NCBI GenBank assembly: GCA_041623895.1
Contig: JBFJVZ010000386.1
Span: forward strand, 1-7,408
From: JBFJVZ01 sp041623895
Lineage (GTDB): Bacteria > Planctomycetota > Planctomycetia > Pirellulales > Pirellulaceae
Direction of reading: 5' to 3'
Length of the DNA: 7,408 nucleotides
In this document: piece after piece, positions 1 to 6,370 of the stretch
Position numbering within the stretch: the first letter of the stretch is position 1
Layout of the letters: every line of letters begins with the position of its first letter
Position numbers and translations under genes: made by a program
The notes under the pieces: model-generated
Databases searched by the model: none
What the model was told of the DNA's origin: nothing
The model's input: the letters and a program-made list of their open reading frames with translations, nothing else

Positions 1-208
1 CCCAATGACTCGCGTCACCGAGTTGCAAATGCTGCCAGTAGTCCAGGCCGGCACGTCGCAGCCGCGCATCATCGAGCTGAAAGCCGGCGGGGCGCACGAT
101 CCACAACTTGGCACCGACGGCCACACAGGTCCGCCCGATGTTACCGGTGTTTTGCGGGATTTCCGGCTGATAAAGGACAACGTGAGCGGCAGGACCCTGA
201 TTTGGCAT
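1..208 (-). CDS. trmL: tRNA (cytidine/uridine-34-2'-O)-methyltransferase, TrmL/CspR family (SPOUT), N-terminal part only
   Basis: The reverse strand from the ATG at 208-206 reads 69 codons before the window edge, beginning MPNQGPAAHVVLYQPEIPQN. It continues with NTGNIGRTC at about residues 20-28, then the LWIVRPAGFQLDDARLRRAG segment and LDYWQHL. The LYxPEIPxNTGNIxRxC block and the xPxGFxxDDxRLRRAGLDY block are hallmarks of TrmL. This SPOUT-fold enzyme uses S-adenosylmethionine to methylate the ribose of the wobble nucleotide in certain leucine tRNAs, in the cytoplasm. The C-terminal part, which carries the knotted SAM-binding site, lies outside the window. The ATG is the natural start because the conserved strand begins about eight residues later; a G-run lies about 10 bases upstream. 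The gene diverges from the zinc-ribbon gene at 405. Family assignment is firm; the exact tRNA target is inferred from the family. Confidence 0.9.
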   Translation of the reverse strand, partial: MPNQGPAAHVVLYQPEIPQNTGNIGRTCVAVGAKLWIVRPAGFQLDDARLRRAGLDYWQHLQLGDASHW

Positions 209-404
209 CCGTTCAGACCCCCAAAATCGATCGTGCCAAGGCTGAAACCATCACAAAAGCCGTGCCACCAACGCGGCCGGAGGGTTGCGGGGTGCAGGTC
301 GCCCGTGACAAACTGTCGACCCCCTTTGATTCGACACAGCAGTTCGGGCAACGAGCCACTGCTGGTCTTTGCATGTTGCCGCAAAAAAGGCGCACCAACG
401 TTTC
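209..404. promoter_or_regulatory. Divergent intergenic region between trmL and the zinc-ribbon gene
   Basis: These 196 bases separate two genes read in opposite directions, so promoters for both should lie here. I could not identify a convincing -35/-10 pair on either strand. The clearest local structure is a dyad, TGTCGA at 314-319 and TCGACA at 331-336, with an 11-base spacer. No credible coding sequence or RNA gene was recognised. The regulatory role is inferred from gene orientation only. Confidence 0.4.
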
Positions 405-1112
405 ATGCCGATACCAGTCACTTGTCCCAAATGTTTAAAACGCTTTCAAGTCAGCGACAAATTCGCCGGCAAGTCGGGCCCTTGTCCAAATTGTAAGAAC
501 CCGATCAAGATTCCGGAAGCGACCGAACAAGTCACCATTCATGCGCCCCAGGATGACGCGCCAAAAGATCGTAGCGGGCAGAGTGTCTTAAAACCAATCA
601 GGCGGCGGGAAACCGATATCACACGTACGGGTTTGCTGATCACGGCGGGCTGTATCTTGGCAGTGTTTGGTGTGGCCTTGGGATTTCGCGTGACCAGTGG
701 AGACGAGGGAACGCCGCTGTGGGCACAAATCTTCGGTCTGATTGCGTTGGCACCGCCGTTGGTTTGGGCGGGCTATCAGTTTGTGTACGATCAAGAACTG
801 GAGCCATATCGAGGTGCCGAGCTGCGAAATCGCGTGCTGATCTGTGCTGGAATCTTTGTGGCGATCTGGCTGGTTTATGCGTTTGTGCCGACGTACGTGC
901 TTGACCTCGATCGGCCCTCCCAGATGTCATACATGACAGCGGGTGTCTTTTTTTGCATCATGCTGGGTCTTGGCGCGCTGGCGTCCGTGGCGACATTTGA
1001 ACTCGAGTTCACAAGCGGCCTGACGCACGCGGGATTGTATCTGTTGACAATTCTGCTGCTTGCGCTGGTCAGTGGTGTGCCCTTGGCAGGTGTAGCGGCG
1101 GCGGCGCCGTAA
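405..1112 (+). CDS. Zinc-ribbon membrane protein, function unknown
   Basis: The product is 235 residues with two parts. Residues 7-30 hold two CxxC pairs (C7, C10, C27, C30) in the pattern CPKC-x16-CPNC, a small zinc-ribbon that should bind one Zn. A hydrophilic linker follows (about 35-73), rich in charged residues and ending in RRR near 66-68. Then come five hydrophobic stretches long enough to cross a membrane, at about 75-95, 106-125, 143-163, 176-197 and 207-226. There is no signal peptide; the basic linker before the first helix suggests the ribbon is cytoplasmic. I chose ATG 405 over an in-frame ATG at 369 because the ribbon begins right after it and the 369 version adds 12 residues of unlikely sequence. 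The gene stops 20 bases before the HD hydrolase and is probably its operon partner. I recognise the architecture but not a function; similar ribbons head many planctomycete proteins. Confidence 0.8.
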   Translation: MPIPVTCPKCLKRFQVSDKFAGKSGPCPNCKNPIKIPEATEQVTIHAPQDDAPKDRSGQSVLKPIRRRETDITRTGLLITAGCILAVFGVALGFRVTSGDEGTPLWAQIFGLIALAPPLVWAGYQFVYDQELEPYRGAELRNRVLICAGIFVAIWLVYAFVPTYVLDLDRPSQMSYMTAGVFFCIMLGLGALASVATFELEFTSGLTHAGLYLLTILLLALVSGVPLAGVAAAAP

Positions 1113-1132
1113 ATCGGGAACCGAGAAAGAGC

Positions 1133-2488
1133 ATGCTGGCTGAGCTGGAAGCACTTCATCGAACCGAGTCGTTGATTCGAATCCCACCGGCCGATGGTGT
1201 TCCGCTGACCGATCGCGTCAGGCGTCTGCTTGATACTGCGGCGATGCGGCGGCTAGCATCCATCAGCCAACTGGGCATGGTTTCCCTGGTTTACCCCGGT
1301 GCCACGCATTCACGCCTGGAACATTCGCTGGGAGTTTATCTAAATGCGCTTCGTTTGCTGTCGCGATTTGACGGCGATCCGGCGTTTCAGGGGCTGGTCG
1401 ACCCTGCCGGGGCCGAATCATTCCTGGTGGCGGCACTGATTCACGATATCGGCCATTGGCCGTTTTGCCACCTGATCGAAGACATGCAATTAACGGGTCT
1501 GGGTGAGCATGAATCACGCGTATCAACGTGGCTGGAAACACCGGAGCTTGCGGACGCGATTCGCGCCGATTGGAATTGTTCGACGGACGACGTGATCCAA
1601 TTGCTACATCCGACAGCCGGCCCAAGCGGAGACCGCGAAGCCGCATCTCGCGAATTCTTGCGAAGCTGTCTGAGTGGTCCGATCGACGTTGACAAGCTTG
1701 ATTATTTACAGCGAGACAGCTGGCATGCGGGGGTTCCCTACGGACGAAATTTCGACTCAGGCCGTTTACTGGCTTCGATGTGTGTGCATCCCAACCAGCC
1801 CAGGCTGGCGGTGGGGGAAAAGGGCAGAACGGCGGCAGAGATGATGGTTTTCGCACGTTACGTGATGTTTAGCGAAGTCTACTGGCACCACGCGGTGCGG
1901 TCGGCGACAGCGATGCTGCAACGTGCTGTTTTCCTCCTGCAAAATCGAATCGATCTTGAATCTTCCTTGCGATTGCGCGAGGCCGATTGGATTGCGATGC
2001 TGCGACGGATGGCCGAAGGAAGTGTGGCCGAGGCGATGGTCGAAGGATTGTTCGGACCCCGCCGGCGGCTGTACAAACGGGTTGCGGAGTTTAATCTTCT
2101 GGATGGTGGCCACGTCCATGGCAAGCTGGCCCGCCGACCCTATTGGTGGCTGGTCTGCTGTGCTGAAAAGTTGGCGGATCGATTGTCAAAACGAAGCGGC
2201 TGCGCGATTCATGCCGCCGACGTGCTGATCGACGCGCCGCCGGTTAAACTAGAAGTCGACATCAACATGGACGTGGTCAGCCGTAACGGAACCGTACGCG
2301 GATTGGGTGACGTATCGCTGGTCGCTTCCTCGTTAGCCCAGTACCAGTTTGATGATCAAGTCAAACGCGTAAGAATCTTTGTTCGCGATGATTTGCGCCA
2401 GCAGTTGGCCAATCTTGTGAACTCGTCCGCAGATTGGGGCGACGAAGTGTTGAGGTCGGTGGAAGCAACCGAAAGTGAACTTGTGTGA
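1133..2488 (+). CDS. HD-superfamily phosphohydrolase, SAMHD1/dGTPase-like (COG1078 type)
   Basis: This 451-residue protein belongs to the HD family that includes SAMHD1 and bacterial dNTP triphosphohydrolases, which cleave dNTPs to nucleoside and triphosphate. Visible motifs are H59-S-R61-L-E-H64-SLG, the metal pair H104-D105 in HDIGHWPFCH, H126 in GEHES, and D187-K188-L-D190-Y191 within the PIDVDKLDYLQRDS segment. By alignment from memory with SAMHD1, H64, H104, D105 and D187 are the metal ligands, and R61, K188 and Y191 contact phosphate. The C-terminal third (about 300-451) is less conserved and may serve oligomerisation or an allosteric site. ATG 1133 is preceded by GAGAAAG at 1123-1129 as a weak ribosome site. 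The gene lies 20 bases after the zinc-ribbon gene, and its stop touches the possible starts of nagB. The fold and hydrolase activity are well supported. The substrate is not: related enzymes act on dNTPs or other phosphoesters. Confidence 0.88.
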   Translation: MLAELEALHRTESLIRIPPADGVPLTDRVRRLLDTAAMRRLASISQLGMVSLVYPGATHSRLEHSLGVYLNALRLLSRFDGDPAFQGLVDPAGAESFLVAALIHDIGHWPFCHLIEDMQLTGLGEHESRVSTWLETPELADAIRADWNCSTDDVIQLLHPTAGPSGDREAASREFLRSCLSGPIDVDKLDYLQRDSWHAGVPYGRNFDSGRLLASMCVHPNQPRLAVGEKGRTAAEMMVFARYVMFSEVYWHHAVRSATAMLQRAVFLLQNRIDLESSLRLREADWIAMLRRMAEGSVAEAMVEGLFGPRRRLYKRVAEFNLLDGGHVHGKLARRPYWWLVCCAEKLADRLSKRSGCAIHAADVLIDAPPVKLEVDINMDVVSRNGTVRGLGDVSLVASSLAQYQFDDQVKRVRIFVRDDLRQQLANLVNSSADWGDEVLRSVEATESELV

Positions 2489-2494
2489 TGTGCG

Positions 2495-2499
2495 AGAGG
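2495..2499 (+). promoter_or_regulatory. Putative ribosome-binding site of nagB
   Basis: AGAGG lies 6 bases before the GTG at 2506. It is the best Shine-Dalgarno-like match near the several possible nagB starts and is the reason that start was chosen. It lies just downstream of the hydrolase stop codon. Planctomycete genes often lack such sites, so its presence is suggestive only. Confidence 0.4.
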
Positions 2500-2505
2500 C
2501 GGATC

Positions 2506-3249
2506 GTGGACAACCAGACGATGACGACACCAACCATGCTGGTATGCCCTGATGCGGAATCAGCGTCATTGAAAGCAGCGGAGCTGTTCGCCGAAGCAAT
2601 TCGCGTCAAGCCCAACATCGTGCTTGGTTTGGCAACCGGTGGCACACCCGTGGCCATGTACCGCCATTTGGTACGGATGCACCGGAACGAGAGTTTGGAT
2701 TTTTCACGCGTTCATTCGTTCAATCTAGATGAATACCTGGGACTGCCACCGGATCATCCACAAAGCTACCGGGCGTTCATGCAAAAGAATCTGTTCGATC
2801 ACATCAACATCGATCCGGCGAATACTCATGTGCCTGACGGATTGACCAAAGATCCCGAACGGCACACGGCTGAGTATGAGTCTTTGATTCGCCGTGCCGG
2901 CGGTATCGACTTGCAGCTATTGGGTATCGGCCACAACGGTCACATCGCCTTCAACGAGCCGGGATCGGCGGCGGATAGCCGCACTCGCGTCATCGAACTG
3001 GCCGAAGATACGATTCGCTTCAACGCACGATTCTTTGATTCGATCGATGCTGTTCCCCATCAAGCGATCACGATGGGCATTGGCACGATTCTGCAGTCGC
3101 GCCAGATCGTGATGTTGGCCATCGGCGCAGATAAAGCCGAAGCGGTGCGGCGAGCGGTTAAGGAAGCACCCAGTATTGAATGTCCGGCATCGCTGTTGCA
3201 AACGCATCCGCATGTCACGTTCGTTGTCGATCAGGCCGCGGTGTCCTGA
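2506..3249 (+). CDS. nagB: Glucosamine-6-phosphate deaminase
   Basis: NagB converts glucosamine-6-phosphate to fructose-6-phosphate and ammonia, feeding amino sugars into glycolysis in the cytoplasm. From the GTG at 2506 the product is 247 residues, close to the short Bacillus-type enzyme and lacking the extra C-terminal segment of E. coli NagB. Family motifs are the phosphate loop LGLATGGTP (about 40-48), FNLDEYLGLP with the catalytic Asp at 75, LLGIGHNGHIAFNEPGS with His146 and Glu151 (ring-opening dyad), SRTR, and the MGIGTIL segment. Asn144 stands where E. coli has Asp141, as in the Bacillus form. In-frame starts also exist at GTG 2485 (a 4-base overlap with the upstream stop), ATG 2488, ATG 2521 and ATG 2536. 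I prefer 2506 because AGAGG at 2495-2499 sits 6 bases before it, though 2521 is also plausible because conservation begins there. The gene is last in the rightward group and ends 20 bases from a convergent gene. Confidence 0.93.
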   Translation: MDNQTMTTPTMLVCPDAESASLKAAELFAEAIRVKPNIVLGLATGGTPVAMYRHLVRMHRNESLDFSRVHSFNLDEYLGLPPDHPQSYRAFMQKNLFDHINIDPANTHVPDGLTKDPERHTAEYESLIRRAGGIDLQLLGIGHNGHIAFNEPGSAADSRTRVIELAEDTIRFNARFFDSIDAVPHQAITMGIGTILQSRQIVMLAIGADKAEAVRRAVKEAPSIECPASLLQTHPHVTFVVDQAAVS

Positions 3250-3269
3250 GACCGAATTCGGAAAATGCT
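3250..3269. other. Convergent gene junction, 20 bases
   Basis: This is all the DNA between the nagB stop (TGA, 3247-3249) and the HD-GYP stop on the other strand (TAG, reading 3272-3270). It holds a perfect 10-base palindrome, CCGAATTCGG at 3252-3261, with no spacer and no adjoining T-run. That is too small to be a credible intrinsic terminator. Termination in both directions must therefore use signals inside the opposing coding sequence or Rho, or the transcripts overlap. Confidence 0.5.
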
Positions 3270-4832
3270 CTAACTGACGATCGGGGTCGGCACGGGCGCC
3301 AGCATCGGCAGGCCGCCGACGGGAGCCTGGCGGACCGCTTGGGCGCGCGGCTGATGATTCAAGCGAATGGCGTCGAATTGATCGATATGATCCAAAAAGA
3401 CCGCGACCAAACTGGGATCCCAGTAGGTGCCCGAGCCGCCGCGAAGAATTTCCGAGGCTTTAGCGATCGACATCCCTTGTCGATAAGGCCGATTGCTGGT
3501 CATCGCGTCGAAGGCATCGCAGACAGCCAGAATTCGCCCATCGATCGGAATGTTCTCGCCGACCAGCTTATCGGGGTACCCGGTACCGTCATAGTTTTCA
3601 TGGTGATACAGCACGCCCACCAAGACATCCCGTAAAGCTTCCAGCTGGTGCAGGACCCGCCAGCCGGCATCGGTGTGCGTCTCGATGATCGCCCGCTCTT
3701 CCGGAGTCAATTTGGCCGGCTTTTGCAGGACGTCATCGGGCACCGCGATTTTGCCAACGTCATGAAGCAGTCCGGTCAAGTAGATTCGATGGCAAGTCTC
3801 CGGCGTTTGTCCGCTAAGCGTAGCCAAACGGCGGGAAAACAAAGCCACGCGTTCACTGTGGCCGCAGGTGTACGGATCACGTGCATCAACGGCGTTCACC
3901 AGAGCCCGAACAACATCCGTGAACAGATCTTCTTTTTGTTTCAGTAGCTGCAAGTTGTGCAAATAGGCTGCCAGTTGGTTGGTGGTCGTTTCCATCAACG
4001 AGGCTTGGACTGTCGTGAAACCGACCTGCGCCCACGGAACGTCCTCAACCAGATGTGCGACACGATTGCAGGCGATCAGCCAGCCGTGAACTCTTTCGAC
4101 GCTGCGGCACTCAACCAACATGTATTCATTCAAGCCTTGGTAAGCCGGATCCTTGACGTGGTTGCGGACGACAGGCTGGATTTCCGCATCCTCGCGATCG
4201 TTGTCGATCAATGCGTGCACAGCTGCGGCGGGCAGCAGTTTATCGTGGGACCAGATCGGCTCAAGGAGTTCCGTTTTATCGGAGGTGCAAAACACGGCGG
4301 CGATCGATGCGGCACCCAAGCCGCTCGCCAACGGCAACAGCGTTGACAGCAGGATATCATCGTCGCCGTCAACGGATCGGCTGGGCAGGGCAATCGAGCA
4401 CGACAATGATCGAATCAACGACAGCTCTTCAAAGTCGTTCGTGACTTGTGCGACAAGCGAGTCGACTTCGGATTGCAGCTGTTGGATGTCACTGCTTGCG
4501 CGATTAAGCGCCAGAACTGTTTCGCCGTGACGGGCACTTCGCTGAATATCGTTGGCCGCGGATTCCCAGACGGCGACGCTGCCGGCGGGCAGCAAAAGTG
4601 CTACCAATCCAGAAACACCGTGGTGCTCAACCTGCGCACGACCGGGCGTTGCTACGGCGCGCAACACCAACTCCCGCGGGCCATCGGATTCGGCCATGTG
4701 GATCGAGACAGCGCGACCCAGTTGCTCGGCGAGCAAGTCCGCCAGTTTTTGATCAAGATTGGTCGGTTGAACCTGAATGGTTGGTTGGACCTGAACGGTC
4801 GACGCGGGCGACCTAGTAGCGGCATCACTCAC
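3270..4832 (-). CDS. HD-GYP cyclic-di-GMP phosphodiesterase with N-terminal GAF-like region, canonical active site
   Basis: The 520-residue product ends in a full HD-GYP domain (about 304-485), a family that hydrolyses cyclic-di-GMP to pGpG or GMP. Metal and signature residues are all present: H325 in GHSERV, H357-D358 with K361 in HDVGK, H386 in ETHTDAG, H410-H411-E412, DGTGYP at 415-420, and D439 in CDAFDAMTSNRPYR. Upstream there is a short alpha/beta region (about 27-100), a probable coiled coil (about 105-140) and a GAF-like stretch (about 155-290), suggesting ligand sensing or dimerisation rather than phosphorylation, as no REC domain is visible. No transmembrane segment is seen. The start is GTG 4832, overlapping the stop of the upstream REC gene by 4 bases (GTGA); the next in-frame ATG would remove about 45 residues. 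Residues 13-24 are a VQPTIQ-type repeat. The tail after 490 is Pro/Ala rich. HD-GYP is certain; the GAF label is moderate. Confidence 0.92.
   Translation of the reverse strand: MSDAATRSPASTVQVQPTIQVQPTNLDQKLADLLAEQLGRAVSIHMAESDGPRELVLRAVATPGRAQVEHHGVSGLVALLLPAGSVAVWESAANDIQRSARHGETVLALNRASSDIQQLQSEVDSLVAQVTNDFEELSLIRSLSCSIALPSRSVDGDDDILLSTLLPLASGLGAASIAAVFCTSDKTELLEPIWSHDKLLPAAAVHALIDNDREDAEIQPVVRNHVKDPAYQGLNEYMLVECRSVERVHGWLIACNRVAHLVEDVPWAQVGFTTVQASLMETTTNQLAAYLHNLQLLKQKEDLFTDVVRALVNAVDARDPYTCGHSERVALFSRRLATLSGQTPETCHRIYLTGLLHDVGKIAVPDDVLQKPAKLTPEERAIIETHTDAGWRVLHQLEALRDVLVGVLYHHENYDGTGYPDKLVGENIPIDGRILAVCDAFDAMTSNRPYRQGMSIAKASEILRGGSGTYWDPSLVAVFLDHIDQFDAIRLNHQPRAQAVRQAPVGGLPMLAPVPTPIVS
4761..4796. 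repeat. Two tandem 18-base units inside the HD-GYP gene
   Basis: Bases 4761-4778 and 4779-4796 are adjacent direct copies that match at 15 of 18 positions (differences at unit positions 4, 10 and 18). On the coding strand they encode the repeated VQPT peptide near residues 13-24 of the HD-GYP protein. The units keep the reading frame. The segment probably forms a flexible N-terminal extension created by a local duplication. Confidence 0.75.
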
Positions 4833-5239
4833 AAGACTGCTGCCTCGCTTTCGGAGTGCTTTTGGATTGCCTCCTCAACCGCTTCTACAACGCTGCCCGG
4901 ACTGAAAGGCTTGGCGAAACATTGGGTGATTTTCAATTCTTCGACGATGCCTGTGCCGGCGATTTCCAATTGCCGGCCGGTGACCAGAAAAAATGGCAGA
5001 TTTGGTTTCGAGGAACGAACATTTCGACACAGTTCGATGCCGGTCATTCGCGGCATTTCTTGATCGCTCAGCACGGCTACAAAATCGTCACCTTGGAATG
5101 CTTCCCAGGCGAGTTGACCGTCAGCACAGGTGACCGGCAAAAAACCGCTAGCCTTGAACTTGAAGGACAACACTCGGGCCAGCCCGGGATTATCTTCGGC
5201 AATCAAAACTTTCCGTGGTGAAGTGCTCATTTCAATCAC
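4829..5239 (-). CDS. Single-domain response regulator (CheY-like REC)
   Basis: The 136-residue product is one receiver domain with no output domain. Receiver features are the acidic pair E15-D16 in VLIAEDN, the phosphoacceptor D59 in LSDQEMPRMTG, T87 in LVTGR and K110-P111. All residues needed for Mg binding and phosphotransfer are present, so it should accept phosphate, most simply from the histidine kinase two genes upstream. It may pass on or sink phosphate, or act by binding a partner such as a neighbouring HD-GYP protein; this is inference. The start is uncertain. GTG 5239 overlaps the previous stop by 4 bases (GTGA), the same arrangement as at its own 3' end. ATG 5230 gives MSTSPRKVLIAEDN, a standard REC beginning. 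Neither has a clear Shine-Dalgarno sequence. The last eight or so residues after the final helix are acidic. Confidence 0.9.
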   Translation of the reverse strand: MIEMSTSPRKVLIAEDNPGLARVLSFKFKASGFLPVTCADGQLAWEAFQGDDFVAVLSDQEMPRMTGIELCRNVRSSKPNLPFFLVTGRQLEIAGTGIVEELKITQCFAKPFSPGSVVEAVEEAIQKHSESEAAVL

Positions 5240-6342
5240 GCTGTTGTGGGGACACTTTGGGGTGCAACCGTCTGGTCGGTGGCGACGATCGCGATTTCAC
5301 CGGCTTCCGTTTCCATATCATCTTTGATTACGGCGACGAATTTCTCGATCAGCTCGGGATTGTGGATGCCCTTTTGTGCCCGGTCTTTGAGAATCTCCAG
5401 CGCCTCCTCGCGAGTTTTGGCACGGCGGAACGGACGATCATTGGTTAGAGCGCTGTAAACGTCGACAATACCCACGACCTGTGCTTTCAGGGGAATCTCG
5501 TCGCCACGCAACCCGTCGGGATAGCCGGTGCCGTCAAAGTGCTCCTTGTGGTGCCGAATGATGGGCAATACGGGACGCAACGGCTTCAGCGGAGCGCAGA
5601 TGTCACATCCGACTCGTGGATGCTGGTGAAATAGCGCACGTTCTCGCGGTGTCAGTGGGCCTGTCTTTTCCAGAATCGAATCTGGAATCGCGATCTTGCC
5701 GACATTGTGAAGAATGGCGCCGTATCGCAACATCTTCAGCTCGGCCGAGTCCATGCCCAATGTCTTGCCAAAATCAACCGCGTGATTGGCCACTTGTTCC
5801 ACATGGCCGCTGCTGTACCCATCTTTGCTGGCGACAGCGCGAGCCAAACTTAAGGCCACGCTTTCGGCACCGATCATTTCGGCGTTACCGCGGTGCATTC
5901 GCGTGATCGAACGCAATCGCACATTCAATTCGCCACGACGAATGGGTTTACTGAGAAATTCATCGGCGCCGGCTTCCACAGCTTCGTTGATTTCTTCATT
6001 CGAGCCCGCGGTCGTCATCACCACAACGGGTATGGTGCGAAACTGCATGTCACTCTTCAGCCGCCGGCAGACATCCAGACCATCCATGCCTGGAATTTGC
6101 ACATCGATCAGAATTGCGTGTGGCTCGGGTCGGCGGGTCGCGATCGCATAGGCTTCGTCGCCGGTGGTGGCTTCCAAGATCTCGTAAGCGTCGTTGGTCA
6201 GTCCGAGGCGTAGAAGTTTTCGGATCGTGGCGTTTCCATCGGCAACGAGGACGCGCATTTTCTGACTCACGTCAGCGGCAGCCTCGTTAAATGTTGCAGC
6301 CAATTCCGTATTCAGCTCGGCGGTAATTTGATTGTTTTCCAT
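5236..6342 (-). CDS. REC-HD-GYP response regulator with degenerate active sites
   Basis: The 368-residue protein joins a receiver domain (about 29-147) to an HD-GYP domain (about 155-345), with a roughly 28-residue leader and a loose C-terminal tail. In the receiver, phosphoacceptor D80 (ILIDVQIPGMDG), T110 and K132-P133 are present, but the usual acidic pair reads D35-G36, losing the Asp that contacts Mg directly in CheY. In the HD-GYP domain H180, H212, K216, H241, H265, E267, the DGTGYP block (270-275) and D294 are kept. However, the HD pair is H212-N213, and the second His of HHE is K266. The family normally hydrolyses cyclic-di-GMP; these changes make catalysis doubtful while the GYP nucleotide-recognition loop survives. 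ATG 6342 has GGGGA 5 bases upstream. The gene lies 28 bases after the kinase and overlaps the next REC gene by 4 bases. Domain calls are firm; loss of activity is inferred. Confidence 0.92.
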   Translation of the reverse strand: MENNQITAELNTELAATFNEAAADVSQKMRVLVADGNATIRKLLRLGLTNDAYEILEATTGDEAYAIATRRPEPHAILIDVQIPGMDGLDVCRRLKSDMQFRTIPVVVMTTAGSNEEINEAVEAGADEFLSKPIRRGELNVRLRSITRMHRGNAEMIGAESVALSLARAVASKDGYSSGHVEQVANHAVDFGKTLGMDSAELKMLRYGAILHNVGKIAIPDSILEKTGPLTPRERALFHQHPRVGCDICAPLKPLRPVLPIIRHHKEHFDGTGYPDGLRGDEIPLKAQVVGIVDVYSALTNDRPFRRAKTREEALEILKDRAQKGIHNPELIEKFVAVIKDDMETEAGEIAIVATDQTVAPQSVPTTA

Positions 6343-6370
6343 AGCGATCCCCAGTGGTGTGCGATATTTC

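Noticed and set aside
369..404. Earlier in-frame ATG at 369 as the start of the zinc-ribbon protein
   Set aside because: It would add 12 residues ahead of a ribbon that normally begins within the first few residues. ATG 405 fits the family pattern better.
5..496. Open frame of 163 codons on the + strand at the left edge
   Set aside because: It runs antisense through the clear TrmL coding sequence and out of frame into the zinc-ribbon gene. Its translation shows no recognisable motif.
1095..1109. GCG-rich run at the end of the zinc-ribbon gene as a microsatellite
   Set aside because: Only a few GCG units occur, coding a short Ala tail. This is unremarkable in GC-rich coding DNA.
1263..1856. 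Open frame of 197 codons on the - strand
   Set aside because: It lies entirely antisense to the conserved catalytic part of the HD hydrolase. The translation is Pro/Arg-rich with no domain, typical of a shadow frame in GC-rich DNA.
3252..3261. Palindrome CCGAATTCGG between the convergent genes, considered as a terminator
   Set aside because: There is no loop spacer, the usable stem is about 3 bases and no T-run follows on either strand.
4446..5063. Open frame of 205 codons on the + strand
   Set aside because: It is antisense across the junction of the HD-GYP and REC genes, both of which have strong family motifs. No independent coding evidence was seen.
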